DNA from: Nemopilema nomurai
Lineage: Eukaryota > Cnidaria > Scyphozoa > Rhizostomeae > Rhizostomatidae
DNA length: 64,000 nucleotides
Direction: 5' to 3'
NCBI GenBank assembly: GCA_003864495.1
Contig: ML133498.1
Location: 1,286,163-1,350,162 of the forward strand
Part shown: positions 37,452 through 47,844 of the stretch, in pieces
Layout: every line of letters starts with the position of its first letter
Numbering within the stretch: position 1 is the stretch's first letter
Position numbers and translations under genes: made by a program
The notes under the pieces: model-generated
Seen by the model: only the letters and a program-made list of their open reading frames with translations
Database searches by the model: none
Told to the model about the DNA's origin: nothing

Positions 37452-39108
37452 CAGTGGCGTAGCGTGACTCTTTTTATAGGGTATTCACTTTCGCTAAAAT
37501 GGGCGTGGTTGGGCGTGGCATAGAAGAGAGCCAGGGAAGCTAGGTGGGGTGAAAAGGTTTGAATAACTTGTGCTGGAATCATAGTGAATTTGACAAACCC
37601 AGGCTGCCAAACTGTAGGCTTACAATAGCGAAATGTTTTACGTTTGTTGGGGATTTCTTACGACGGAGAAGTTGATGCTTGTGAATCAACTGGTGGGCTA
37701 GGCCAATCCACCTTTGCCCCGAATAAGTAGCATAGAAATCATCAACAAACGCTAATAATATAAACGGAAGCTAATTAAGCAAGACAGTTTGTGCCCCACA
37801 ATACGCGCTGACAGACACATTAGAGAGGTGCATACAAACACAACAGGACACAGCATGGCATGTGACTGGCACCTTAGACATTAAAAAGTCTGTTCGATAC
37901 AAAATCCAACCGCTACTAATTTCCAATGGTTGGTTAAGAATTGTGACGTTTTAAACGGGCATAGAGTCCTTTTACAAATACAAGGGTTTGAAAATTAGAG
38001 GTGGCAGAAGAAATTCCAAACAGCAAAAATAAATTTTGTCACATTAATGGTTAGACAAAGTTCAAAAACATTCTAAACATGATACTGATAGGACTGTGAA
38101 ATTTCTGACTGAAAAGGGAGGTTATTTTAGGCCGAATCACGCATTCAGTGAAGCTGCCACTCATAGGCGCCGACTACGTGGGGGCTTGGGGGCTCGAGCC
38201 CCCCTGAGAATTGCTATGGGGGGGGGGGCTCAGCCCCCCCTGGGAATTTCATTTGAAATCAGTCAAAGAACTGAACTGATGATACTGTAGACCATGATGT
38301 TATATCTGCTTTGTTAAAAATTTTTGCTTTGTTATTATACATACTACATATACTACATATGTTGTATTACGTTATTAAAGCGACGTTAGGTAATTTCTTT
38401 TTTTTAATTTAAATTTTGAGCCCCCCTGGGAAAAATAAAAGTTGGCGCCTATGCTGCCACTTAAGAAGTTTGCATCAGAGGTTGACTTGAAAAAGCCTTA
38501 ATAGTGCCAATACCTTTATTATTCTTCGTAAAATATAAAAACCTGATCCAATAACTAGTCCGAGGTCTTGGAGCTTTCGTTAGCTAGGTCGTTTGCATTG
38601 ACCATACTTCCTGTTTTCCTCAACGTGAAGCCATCTATGAAGCCCCAAAACGAGATTAATTTTCAGCCTGCTCCGAGGTTGGAAGCAGAATATTTTCTGC
38701 TTATTTCTCAATTGTTTCAGCCAATTAGGTGTTAATATATTCATGAAACTCAGTGCCCTGATTGGTTAGAATTGGGTGGAAAGGATTCACTGCTTATTTC
38801 GTGACGTAGTTGAGTTGGAAAACAAAGAGAGACAGTGGGAGAAACAGCCCAGCTTCTCCTCCTTCGCAGCGCATTCAAAGAAAAGTTCAATGTATCGGCC
38901 TTGGTGCATTGACATACAAATCGAACAGAGAAACGGAACCTACAGCAGAAAAACAACTATTCAAGTTGTTGAAATCAGTTTCATTTATGGGTTTTAATGT
39001 AGTTACTGGGTTTGAACTTTAATGAAAAAGATCATTTTGGAAAACATTTTGCCCTGAAATCTCAGGGTATGCACTGCATACCTTGCATACCCTGACGCTA
39101 CGCCATTG
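37452..39108. mobile_element. hAT-like element of about 1.66 kb, host of a nested insertion
   Basis: The left end CAGTGGCGTAGCGTGAC matches the reverse complement of the right end, CAATGGCGTAGCGTCAG, at most positions. The flanks are GTCTGGAG (37444-37451) and GTCTGTAG (39109-39116), an 8-bp duplication with one change, as expected for an older hAT insertion. Near the right end is a TATGCACTGCATACC palindrome. No intact transposase frame is present; reading frames are short and broken. A smaller hAT-like MITE (38162-38453) with its own perfect duplication sits inside, so this element inserted first. Confidence 0.75.
38162..38453. mobile_element. hAT-like MITE, short copy, with perfect 8-bp target-site duplication
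   Basis: It starts CATAGGCGCCGACT and ends with the reverse complement of CATAGGCGCCAACT, so the inverted repeat has one mismatch. The flanks are identical: CTGCCACT at 38154-38161 and 38454-38461. Internally it is the reverse-complement relative of the 3603-4294 element: the C/G-rich palindromic block lies near the left end here. It lacks the roughly 390-bp middle part that carries the open frame in the longer copy. It is nested in the larger 37452-39108 element. Confidence 0.9.
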
Positions 39109-39116
39109 GTCTGTAG

Positions 39117-39926
39117 CAGACGGGGGTGCTAAGAATGGAGGGGGTTGGGGGATTAAACTGCTGCCGAAAGCTGTTTCCTGTGCAGTTTTTGCATTTCTTG
39201 GGTGCAACCAGAGGAAATACGTACATTGTTATAAAACTTTCACATTGGATAAAATTCCATTGAAATGAGTTGACCCTCGTGCCGCGCACTCGACTCCAGC
39301 TATCAACAAGTTGCATTTATATTATTTCAACTCCCAACCAATGCCTATCTCTATAATAACATGATTATTTGTGATTTAATGGGCAGAGGCCTTAGGGCTG
39401 CGGCTTAATCCCTAATTACACCGTTGTGCGTTGACATGACCTTGTCCTGCACCACTGTAAACACAGAAACGCCACTTTGAGGATAAGAAACTTGTTCCAG
39501 TTTGGAATTTGGCCCAAGCTTTCTAGGACCAGTCTTGGGAAGATGTTTTACATGAGGCATTTAATGAAAATAGTGACTCCTCTAAAGTTTCCCCACTCAT
39601 TTTTTTCCAAGAGCACTAATTAAATTTCCAAGACCACTACAAGTGGCCAGGACCACTCTAAATTAGGCAATGTATCCCTTGTTATTATTGAGAATACCTA
39701 CATTAGAGTGGTTATGGTTGAGAAAGAGAGGGGTCCACCAAAAGTGCTTTCAGCGTATGATGAGACAAATGGGTCAAATTTTGTTTTGCACGAGATAAAC
39801 AGCTGCCCCTTTCCTCTTTCTTGGCACATCGCAGCCTCATTTCCGTGCAATCGTTCAGTTGTTGTCAGAACAACGTTTAGCTTCCTGTAGTCTCATGTAG
39901 CTTGTAGAATTTAACTTTAGTCTATA
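39117..39926. other. Upstream region of the S9 peptidase gene
   Basis: No coding sequence is seen on either strand. The promoter and 5' untranslated region of the peptidase gene should lie here. Confidence 0.35.
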
Positions 39927-42900
39927 ATGTCTGATTTAGAGGAAGGCTATGGCACTTCAGCACCATACGGAAGCTGGAAAGTCCCCTAAGCAGCAAGGTA
40001 GTGAGCAGTAGCTCTATCTCATTCCACGATTTGAGAGTCGACCCTCGGGATCCAGGTGAGCGTCTAAAAGGAACTTTCTATTTGAGCCTAGCGCTAAAAT
40101 ATAGTTGTTTCTGTTATGAAAATGACACATAACTCGAATTAAATTAAAGATTTTATTATATAACTCATTTCGAAAACCACCACAATAAGAAAGCTTTTTC
40201 AGTAAGCTAGGGAACTTCAACCTCGTCAGGCCTTGAAATGCACCCTGCAGCTCAGCTAATTATTTATCATGCCTACACCCGGAATGCATGTACTTACTAA
40301 GTATTTTTTAAAGCCTGAGAGGTCTTTAGGAAAAGGTTGAAAGTGAGTCAATGAGAAGCATTCTCTGTTTGTCTCTGCATTCTGCACGTCTCTGCATTCT
40401 TACCTATCAGTTTTATGTTCAATGAGTAGTTGTGTTTTGCTTCTTGCCCCCTTTCCTGTGCTGTAGGCATCTAAAGTAGGCCTAAATTAAATCATCAAAT
40501 TTTTGAACTATTTTTCGTAGTATTATCTTCCTATTTTTAAGGAACCATCTATTGGACAGAGCTGCATCCAGATGAAGGTGGCATAAATGTTCTGTACTCA
40601 TTTGAACTTCAAAATCAGCAGCTGACAAGATGGACAACAAGCTCAGTTAGCTTGAGTTCTCGTGTCCATGAATATGGCGGAGCTGCATTCATTGTGTTTA
40701 ACAAAGTAATATACTTTGTGAACCATTCTGACCAGAAACTGTACATGTTGGATACACCCCTTAAAGCTCCTGTTGCAATTACGAATAAAGATGACATGAG
40801 GTATGCGGATTGTGCTTACCATGCAACTGCTAATAAACTTATCTGTGTAAGAGAAGACCACAGCAATGTAAAAAGTGGTGCAAGTAAAGAGGCCCAGAAT
40901 ACAATTGTAATGATTGATGTGGCTTCAGGAGCAGAATATGTTCTGGTGAGTCTTTCTTGGTTCAATCCTCACTTTACAGAATTGTAATGAATTTAATTGT
41001 CCTACTCTTTGCAGTATTATCTAGCTTATTATCTTTGCAGTTTCTATTGAGATCTGGTTATGGTGGAACAGATTCTAACTCATAGCAAAGCAAATCATTA
41101 TCTTAGTCAATAGTATATGTGTTATAAATTTTGCTCAATAAAAGCATGGTTGACTGAACAGAAAAGTCCAAGTTATAGCTGAAAGTTATCTGGAGTTCTC
41201 TGATGAAACTTTGAGTAACATATCAGCAAGGACTGTTACAAGTAGAGAAGTTTACAAAAGTTTTTATTAAAATTTCAGTGCAAATTATATGCTACTACAC
41301 TGAATATTCCTTTACCTAATTTGTGTTAGGTAATTGGTGCAGATTTCTTTGCCTCCCCTAAAATATCCCCAGATGGAAAGGAGCTGGTATGGATGCAATG
41401 GTCACACCCAAATATGGTTGGTCAATAAAGTACTGATTATGTTGCATTTTAGTGTGAGCTAGTCTCCTTAGTCAAAATTTATATGAAACACTTCAGATGT
41501 AAAGAAAGAGCCCTTCCCTGTGCATTGGTACATAGTCAGTCAATGTCAAATTCATCTATAGAATGAAACAAGCATTGTCTCTCTCTCTTTCTTTCTCTGC
41601 CTGTCTCAGTGTTCTCTGCACATTAAATAAGACAACATTGACTCAGATCGTCAATGGAGGTTGAGGAAAGCAGTTCAGTAAAAACCCATCACAACTCGTT
41701 TCTACAGCTCTTTGCAGAGCAAACATCTGATGCGAACAGGTAGAGCATTGTAATGTTGTTAGTGTTCTGGGTAGCAGTTTATGGGAGAATTTTTAATCTT
41801 TTTAGCCTTGGGATGACACCCAGATATATAAAGGTCAATTTGATGCCAAGGTGACAACATTAGTGCAGTCTTCAATCAAGAAGGTGATTATTCTCTAAAT
41901 TTAATTGACTTTTCATTTATATCCTTAAAACAACTTGCCATGAACATCTTATATTATTCCTTTCTTTTTGTACTTTCTTTTTTTCACTAACTGAACATCT
42001 TTCTTTCTTTTTTCTAACTCTGATGCAAATAATTTGGACTTGTTGTTAGGTACTTTAAATGAAAGAAATTTTTATGTTTGCCAGTGTACTATCTAAATGC
42101 ACAACATGATAATTTTTAGTAACTGGGTTTTTTTTGTAATCATGGAACTATTTTCTAAGATTTGAACCAGCTTGATCCACAGAAAAGTATCCTATTAGTG
42201 AATTTCAATTTGATTATAAAAGTAATGTATTTTCTCTTACGTCAAGCAAATATCTCAGGAACTTTTCAGAATTTATAATTTAGTTTGACCTGCATTCTGT
42301 AACTCATAGGTGGTAGGCCAACCGGGGTTGAATGTTATGCATCCAAGATGGAGTCCAGATGGAAATGTGCTGTATATCTCAGATGAGACAAACTGGTGGA
42401 ACATCTATGAAGATGGAAATCCTAGTAAAAATTTGTACAAAGTAGATGCCGACTTGGGCCAACCACAGTGGAGACTGGGATGCAATCTCTTCTCCGTTTC
42501 AAATGATGGAAATGTCGTCTTCATCAACGACCAAGTATGTTCATCTGTAGTCTTTCTTTTGTATCTTTACCTTGTTTGTTCGACTTTGCTGCAAAAATGG
42601 CAATAATTGAATGGTTTTTTGGGCATGTTGGGAGTCCTGAATTCTTATTGAAAATGGTGAGGAACAGCGGAACCGCAGCTTGAAGTTCTTTCACACCAGA
42701 CACCCCTCAGAGTTTGCAAACGTCAGAAAATTGGTCACATGTCGAAAAAACGCAAGAGGTAATGAGAATAAGTGCATGATTGGGTGTGATGTGACCAATG
42801 TGCCCCTTCTCACGCCAGAAGGGTCCAAATGAAAAGACAAACTCTTTTTTTACTCTATAACGCTAGATTTGGCAACGACCTGGCGTGCTAAAAAGTGCGA

Positions 42901-45900
42901 AAATTGTCATCAGTGGACGTTTTGGTGCAGACTGGGTTTTCTTAAAGACATTGCCCATAGCCAAGTCAAACTTAACTTGGGAATTTCGTGTTTTCAAATC
43001 AGGCACCTTCTCCGCTAACCCGGGGTTAGAATGAAAATGGATTAAAATCTAGCCTGGTGAGGTGTTTCAACGAACCCAAAGGGACTCAAAAGATACCTGG
43101 GCTAGGTCTGATCCACTCTGAGACCCATTTTCAGTAGTACCGTTATTCATATGGGTTAAAAGTAACAAGGCAAAATCTCTTTTTCCATTTTGTTCTGACA
43201 CGAGCTGTGCTATTTTGAAGCTGTGCAGTATAAAACTCTAGTTCTTATTGATTGACAATTTTTTCCAGAATCCTGCGATAATTTACAGAAATGGAAAGGT
43301 TGAAAACCTTCCATCCAATGGCTACCACCCGAAGACCGTATCTTATTCCTCTGATGGAAAGTCGATGTTTTTTGTTGGTGATAGTCCGATAGCCCATAGT
43401 GCCATTCTGCGCTTAGATTTGGCATCTGGAAATGTAGAGATTTTGAAGAACACTTCAAGCACTCTAATTGACAAAGGCTATTTGTCCGAGCCACAGAAGA
43501 TCTCTTTCCCCACTGGCAATGACAACACACTCCGTGCATATGGATATCTGTACATGCCAAAGGTACGACCTATAACTTTTTAACGTCATGTTAAGTTTCC
43601 GAAGCTCAAGACGATAGCTCTAGTTGCCATCATACTACATGTTGAAAAATCGAGTGCAGATAACTGGGCAATTAGAGATTGATGGGGGCTAACGGAAACA
43701 ACTGTTTCTAGATTGGTTCATAAACACACTATAGAAAGACCTGTAGGACGATAAGGATCAATGTATCACTATGACAAAGACTTTCTCGTTGACATCGGAG
43801 ATTTTAAGCCAACCGAATAATGAAGTAGCCTCCTAATTTCAACGTTTTGAGCAAAGCTTTGTTTGTATAAACATCGAATGAATAGCAATTATATTGAGAT
43901 TACAATGCTTGGTATGTTAAATCATTGAATAATTTGCCATTTCGTTGTGTCAGGAGTGATTTTTTGGAGCCTGCGTTTGAAAACCAAAAAAGGACGTTTC
44001 TTTTCCCTTACAGAGATTTCAATTCATGGGTTCTATAAGTTTTTTAGCTTGCTGTCATTTCGTCGTAGAACAAAGATTACGTTGCACCCCAAGGAACTTT
44101 GCCTCCTTTGCTTATCCAAGCTCATGGCGGACCAACTGCAGCAGCCAGCCTCGCTTTAGATTACAATATTCAATATTACACATCGCGAGGGTTTGCTGTC
44201 CTTGATGTTGATTACCGGGGCAGCACCGGGTACGGGCGGAAGTTTAGGACGTCACTTTACGGAAAGTATGTTCACGTCACTGCTTCTGGTGCCTTGAAAA
44301 TCTTCATTCATTAACCGGATGAGTTCGTCATTCCAAACACTGTGAATTATTTCCTCTTGTTAAACCAAAGGCCAACTCGTTCAAATTCCAAACCGCCTAG
44401 ATACCCAGTATTCAGCGAGATGAAACGTCAATTGTTTCTTTTCTATCAAATTCTTAGCTGGTTTTGGTTTGCTCGGCAATTGTGCTAGTCTACAGTAACA
44501 CTCCCGTTTCTAACAATCGTAGAGATGACATTATATTTTCCATTGAATTTGTTTCCTTCGTGTTTTGCTGAATTTCATCGCGGTAGCAATACTGGTGAAT
44601 TAAACAATTTTTTGCTGATGAAGAATCTTGATAGTTTCATGAATCTCAGATTTTGTAAAATGTATCAGCATTGGTTGCATTGCCATTTGATCTGAAGCAT
44701 GTCTATCCAAAATTGGTCTTGCTTACTTGATGTTAACCTGAAATGAGATTGCACTAAATGAGTGATGATCCTTGAAAACATTCATGCTTTAAGTCATGTA
44801 AAGCTACAAATATACTTGCTTTGCCTGCAGCTGGGGTATTTATGATATGCAAGACTGTGCCAAGGGAGCAGAATATCTGGCCAATGAGAAGAAAGTTGTT
44901 GACCCAAGAAAACTGGTAATTAGCGGTGGATCTGCTGGGGGATACGTAGTGCTGGCTTCTCTTACATTCACCGACGTATTTGCAGCAGGCTCAAGTCATT
45001 ATGGAATTTCAGACATCGTCGTTCTGATCAAGGAAACGCACAAGTTCGAAAGCCGGTACATTGATAATCTGCTGGCACCTGGTGATGACGGCTTGAAGCT
45101 CGCTCGCGAGAGGTCGCCCATCTATCATCTTGACAGACTTAAAAAGCCGATTGCCTTTTTCCAAGGAGAACTTGACAAGGTACGCCTGTAGGACTTAAAG
45201 GACACAGAAGATTTTTTCTGTTCGGCTACATCTTTACTGTTTTTATTCAATCAGTCATATCAAATTAAGAAATTTTGACTGCAACAATGACCAGCTACTA
45301 TCTCTTAGATCTTCTTGACTTCTTGAGAAGCTCATCCAAAGGCCAAAGCGCTCCTTTGTGGGTATTTGCGTACTTCAACTGTTTTCATTGCGATCATAAT
45401 CAATCAATCAATCAACCAAAATGCTTTATAAACTTTCTCAGCTTGCTCAGGAAAGGGTATCCCTTTTTGTATTACAAGATGAACGCTTCTGTTAATGAGC
45501 AAATACATATCAATCTTGATTTTTTTCAGGTTGTCCCACCTAACCAAGCCCACAAAATGTTTGATGCCATTAAAGCAAAAGGGCTGCCTTGTGCCTTTGT
45601 TTTGTTCAAAGGTAAAACTGATTCTCTTTGCTTATGCCACTTGGGTTGCTTTCGCAGAAAAAAATACTTCCTGTTTGTTATTTCTTTGAAGCTGGTGTAC
45701 ACGTGATTGGTATAGAAAGTCAATGGTTTGTTTTATTTGTTTTGAGACTTTCTTGTTTTTTTCCCCGCAAATTTTTTAGAAACAGCAAAACATGCTGTTA
45801 ATAGCATTCATTCATGTCTCTGGCTTGAAACTTTTTATCATCACCAGATGGTTTTATGCGGAAGTGAATCAGCATGCATGCATACTTTTTGCAGTTTTCA

Positions 45901-46935
45901 TTGTTCATTTTTGATTTCTTTCAAGGTGAATACCATGGCTTTGCAAAAGCAGAAAGCAAGGAGAAAGCCCTTGATGGTGAATTCTACTTCTTCTCAAAGC
46001 TCCTGAACTTTGATGCTGCAGACAAAGGCATAGAGGTAAGTCATGTATTTCTTTGAAATGGTATATCTTGCAAAGAGTTCAACTGTAATATAAATCAATC
46101 AAGGGATCTAGGTTATGGCTAATGCATATTTTTAAATATTTCAATTAAAAAGTCGGAAAATCTTTACTGCCTCAATAAGTATTTTCATCTGAGGGATGGC
46201 AGTATTTATAGGTTTGTTGGTTGCTTGGCTAATTTGTTGTTTAGAGTGTTAGTTGGTTGGCTGGCAAAAGCCCAATTGCTGGTATAGCATGAGATAGATC
46301 GAGTGCGGATAAGTAAAGTTACATGTTACACCTTTTCAATGTTACAACTGCATTGCATCATGGAACAAAATGGCTACCATCTAGCTAACAAAATGTGACG
46401 ATGCTAGGTCAGCTTGGAAGTAAGAGCATTAGGAGACACGGGTTCCTTCATACGAGCTTTAGGCCCCGTTTACACGAATGAAAAGTTTACATCGAAAAAG
46501 ATTGATTTGGACCTTTAAGGTACGATATGGGTACGATGCAACAGCGTTTACACGAGATCGGATCCTAAACTATATAGCATTTACACGGGAATGGACCAAA
46601 AGCGAATCTCTCTTTTTAAGCATGCGCAATGACAAGGTGATTGTCAATTTTCGATTTGGTGGTCTCGTTTCACTGCCATGCCTTTGCGGATCCGTATACA
46701 CCCGTTTACACGGCGCCGATGAAGGAACGGATCCAAATGGATTCGCTTTCTAATCGTACCCAGAAAGGTTCGATCTCTCCAAGAAAAGATACAGATCCTA
46801 CCGTGCCCGTGTAAACGCCTATCGTAGCCAGTTTGGGTACGGATCTATGCGTTTCTGTTCACGTGTAAACAGCGCCTTATTGTTACTTTCCATAACCTTT
46901 TTGCACAGATTACAATTGAAAATTTGAAGGAATGA
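39927..46935 (+). CDS. S9 family (prolyl oligopeptidase/acylaminoacyl-peptidase-like) serine peptidase, 11 exons, one apparent frameshift
   Basis: Alpha/beta-hydrolase serine peptidase with an N-terminal beta-propeller and C-terminal catalytic domain, probably cytosolic (no signal peptide). Exons: 39927-40055, 40542-40945, 41330-41416, 41806-41883, 42310-42534, 43269-43562, 44069-44265, 44831-45179, 45530-45611, 45926-46035, 46909-46935, all GT-AG. The N-terminus has APYGSWK, conserved in S9 homologues. Propeller blades show [12 protein letters not shown] and [14 protein letters not shown]. The catalytic domain has [15 protein letters not shown], then GGSAGG (nucleophile Ser, codon 44931-44933), GELDK (Asp, 45174-45176) and GEYHGF (His, 45934-45936), with normal family spacing. 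In exon 1 the frame must shift by one base after APYGSWK (39980) to reach SPLSSKVV and the rest. Exons sum to 1982 nt; one added base gives 660 residues, a usual length. The frameshift may be an assembly error or a real lesion. Without it the gene looks intact. Confidence 0.9.
42640..42790. repeat. Dispersed repeat, copy 2 (peptidase intron)
   Basis: CAGAGTTTGCAAACGTCAGA near 42708-42727, with flanking GACACCCCT and a later GTCGAAAAAACGCAAG and GTGCATGATT, repeats the sequence seen at 22.2-22.4 kb in the EXOC5 intron, in the same order. Two intronic copies 20 kb apart suggest a larger repeat family in this genome. Confidence 0.6.
46460..46880. mobile_element. MITE-like element in the last intron of the peptidase gene
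   Basis: The left end TAGGCCCCGTTTACACG and the reverse complement of the right end (TAAGGCGCTGTTTACACGTG) match at most positions. The interior repeats GTTTACACG or CGTGTAAAC several more times (near 46537, 46580, 46704 and 46809) together with GGATCC-containing segments, giving a subterminal repeat structure. The right end lies less than 30 bp from the last acceptor (46908). No clear target-site duplication is visible. Confidence 0.68.
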
Positions 46936-47844
46936 AGAAACAAGTAAAGGCATTCACAGAAATCATGCATATACTGGAGATGGTAATGAAGAGACATCAA
47001 AATAGCAAAATCTTTCCAAACTTCCTTTCCTTGGACAATGACTTTGGAACCACTTGAGGTATTGGCTTCTAGGTGAAAGTTCACTACTTTATATTTGGGA
47101 TAGTTTTAAGACCCCATTACTTCAAACTGCAAGAGAGCACTACATTAATTTTGCAAAGAATTGTTGGTTTACATGTGAAACAGCTCTTTTTTATTTAGAA
47201 ATAAAGACGTAAGAATTTATTAATAGCCTCTGAATTTTTTTAATTAGAAATGAAATAAAAAATAAATATTTTTAATCAAGGAATATATTAATGTAAATTC
47301 TCATACGCTGATCAACTTACTCAAAAATTAATGATTAAAATGCTCATCTATTTTGATATGATCTTTTTGAATTATCTATGTTTTGATTTCTCCAAAATTT
47401 CGCATACAAATTTACAGTTGATCTTAACATCAGGTAAAGATTATCTTGAAACATTGGCTTTAAACCTGATGCAAAAAGTGTGTTGTTCCCTCAAAGAGGA
47501 CACCAAAGTATTTGTCTGGTGGGAATAGAAATGGCAACAGTCAAGCTGCAGGACAGCTGGAGGTGTAGGAAAGAAAAGCAGGCCTACCACACAAATTATT
47601 TACATTCTCTATCAAATGTCATATTTGGTGTGAATACAGCATGGTGTGCCTTCTCTTCACCATGAAGCCCGGACATAAACGTCTTTATGATTTACTGAAA
47701 TAAACAAACTTAGGAATAGCTCAAGTATAAGCAGACTCTTGTCCTTAGGAAAGCAATCAGTTGAATTGAAAGTACAATCATATAAACTGTGTACAAATAA
47801 TAATCACAACAGTTTAACCTTTTGGTGAATACCATATGTAAACC
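46936..47844. other. 3' flanks of two convergent genes
   Basis: The plus-strand peptidase gene ends at 46935 and the minus-strand BEN gene ends at 47845, so this space holds both 3' untranslated regions. AATAAA hexamers occur on the plus strand near 47200 and 47700. No other gene is seen. Confidence 0.45.

Noticed and set aside
42535..43268. A missing exon between peptidase exons 5 and 6
   Set aside because: I expected more propeller sequence here, but the summed exon length already gives a normal-sized 660-residue protein and the phases match directly.
45275..45706. 143-codon ORF in the peptidase gene
   Set aside because: It reads through an intron, exon 9 of 11 (45530-45611) and the next intron. 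Only the exon part is real.
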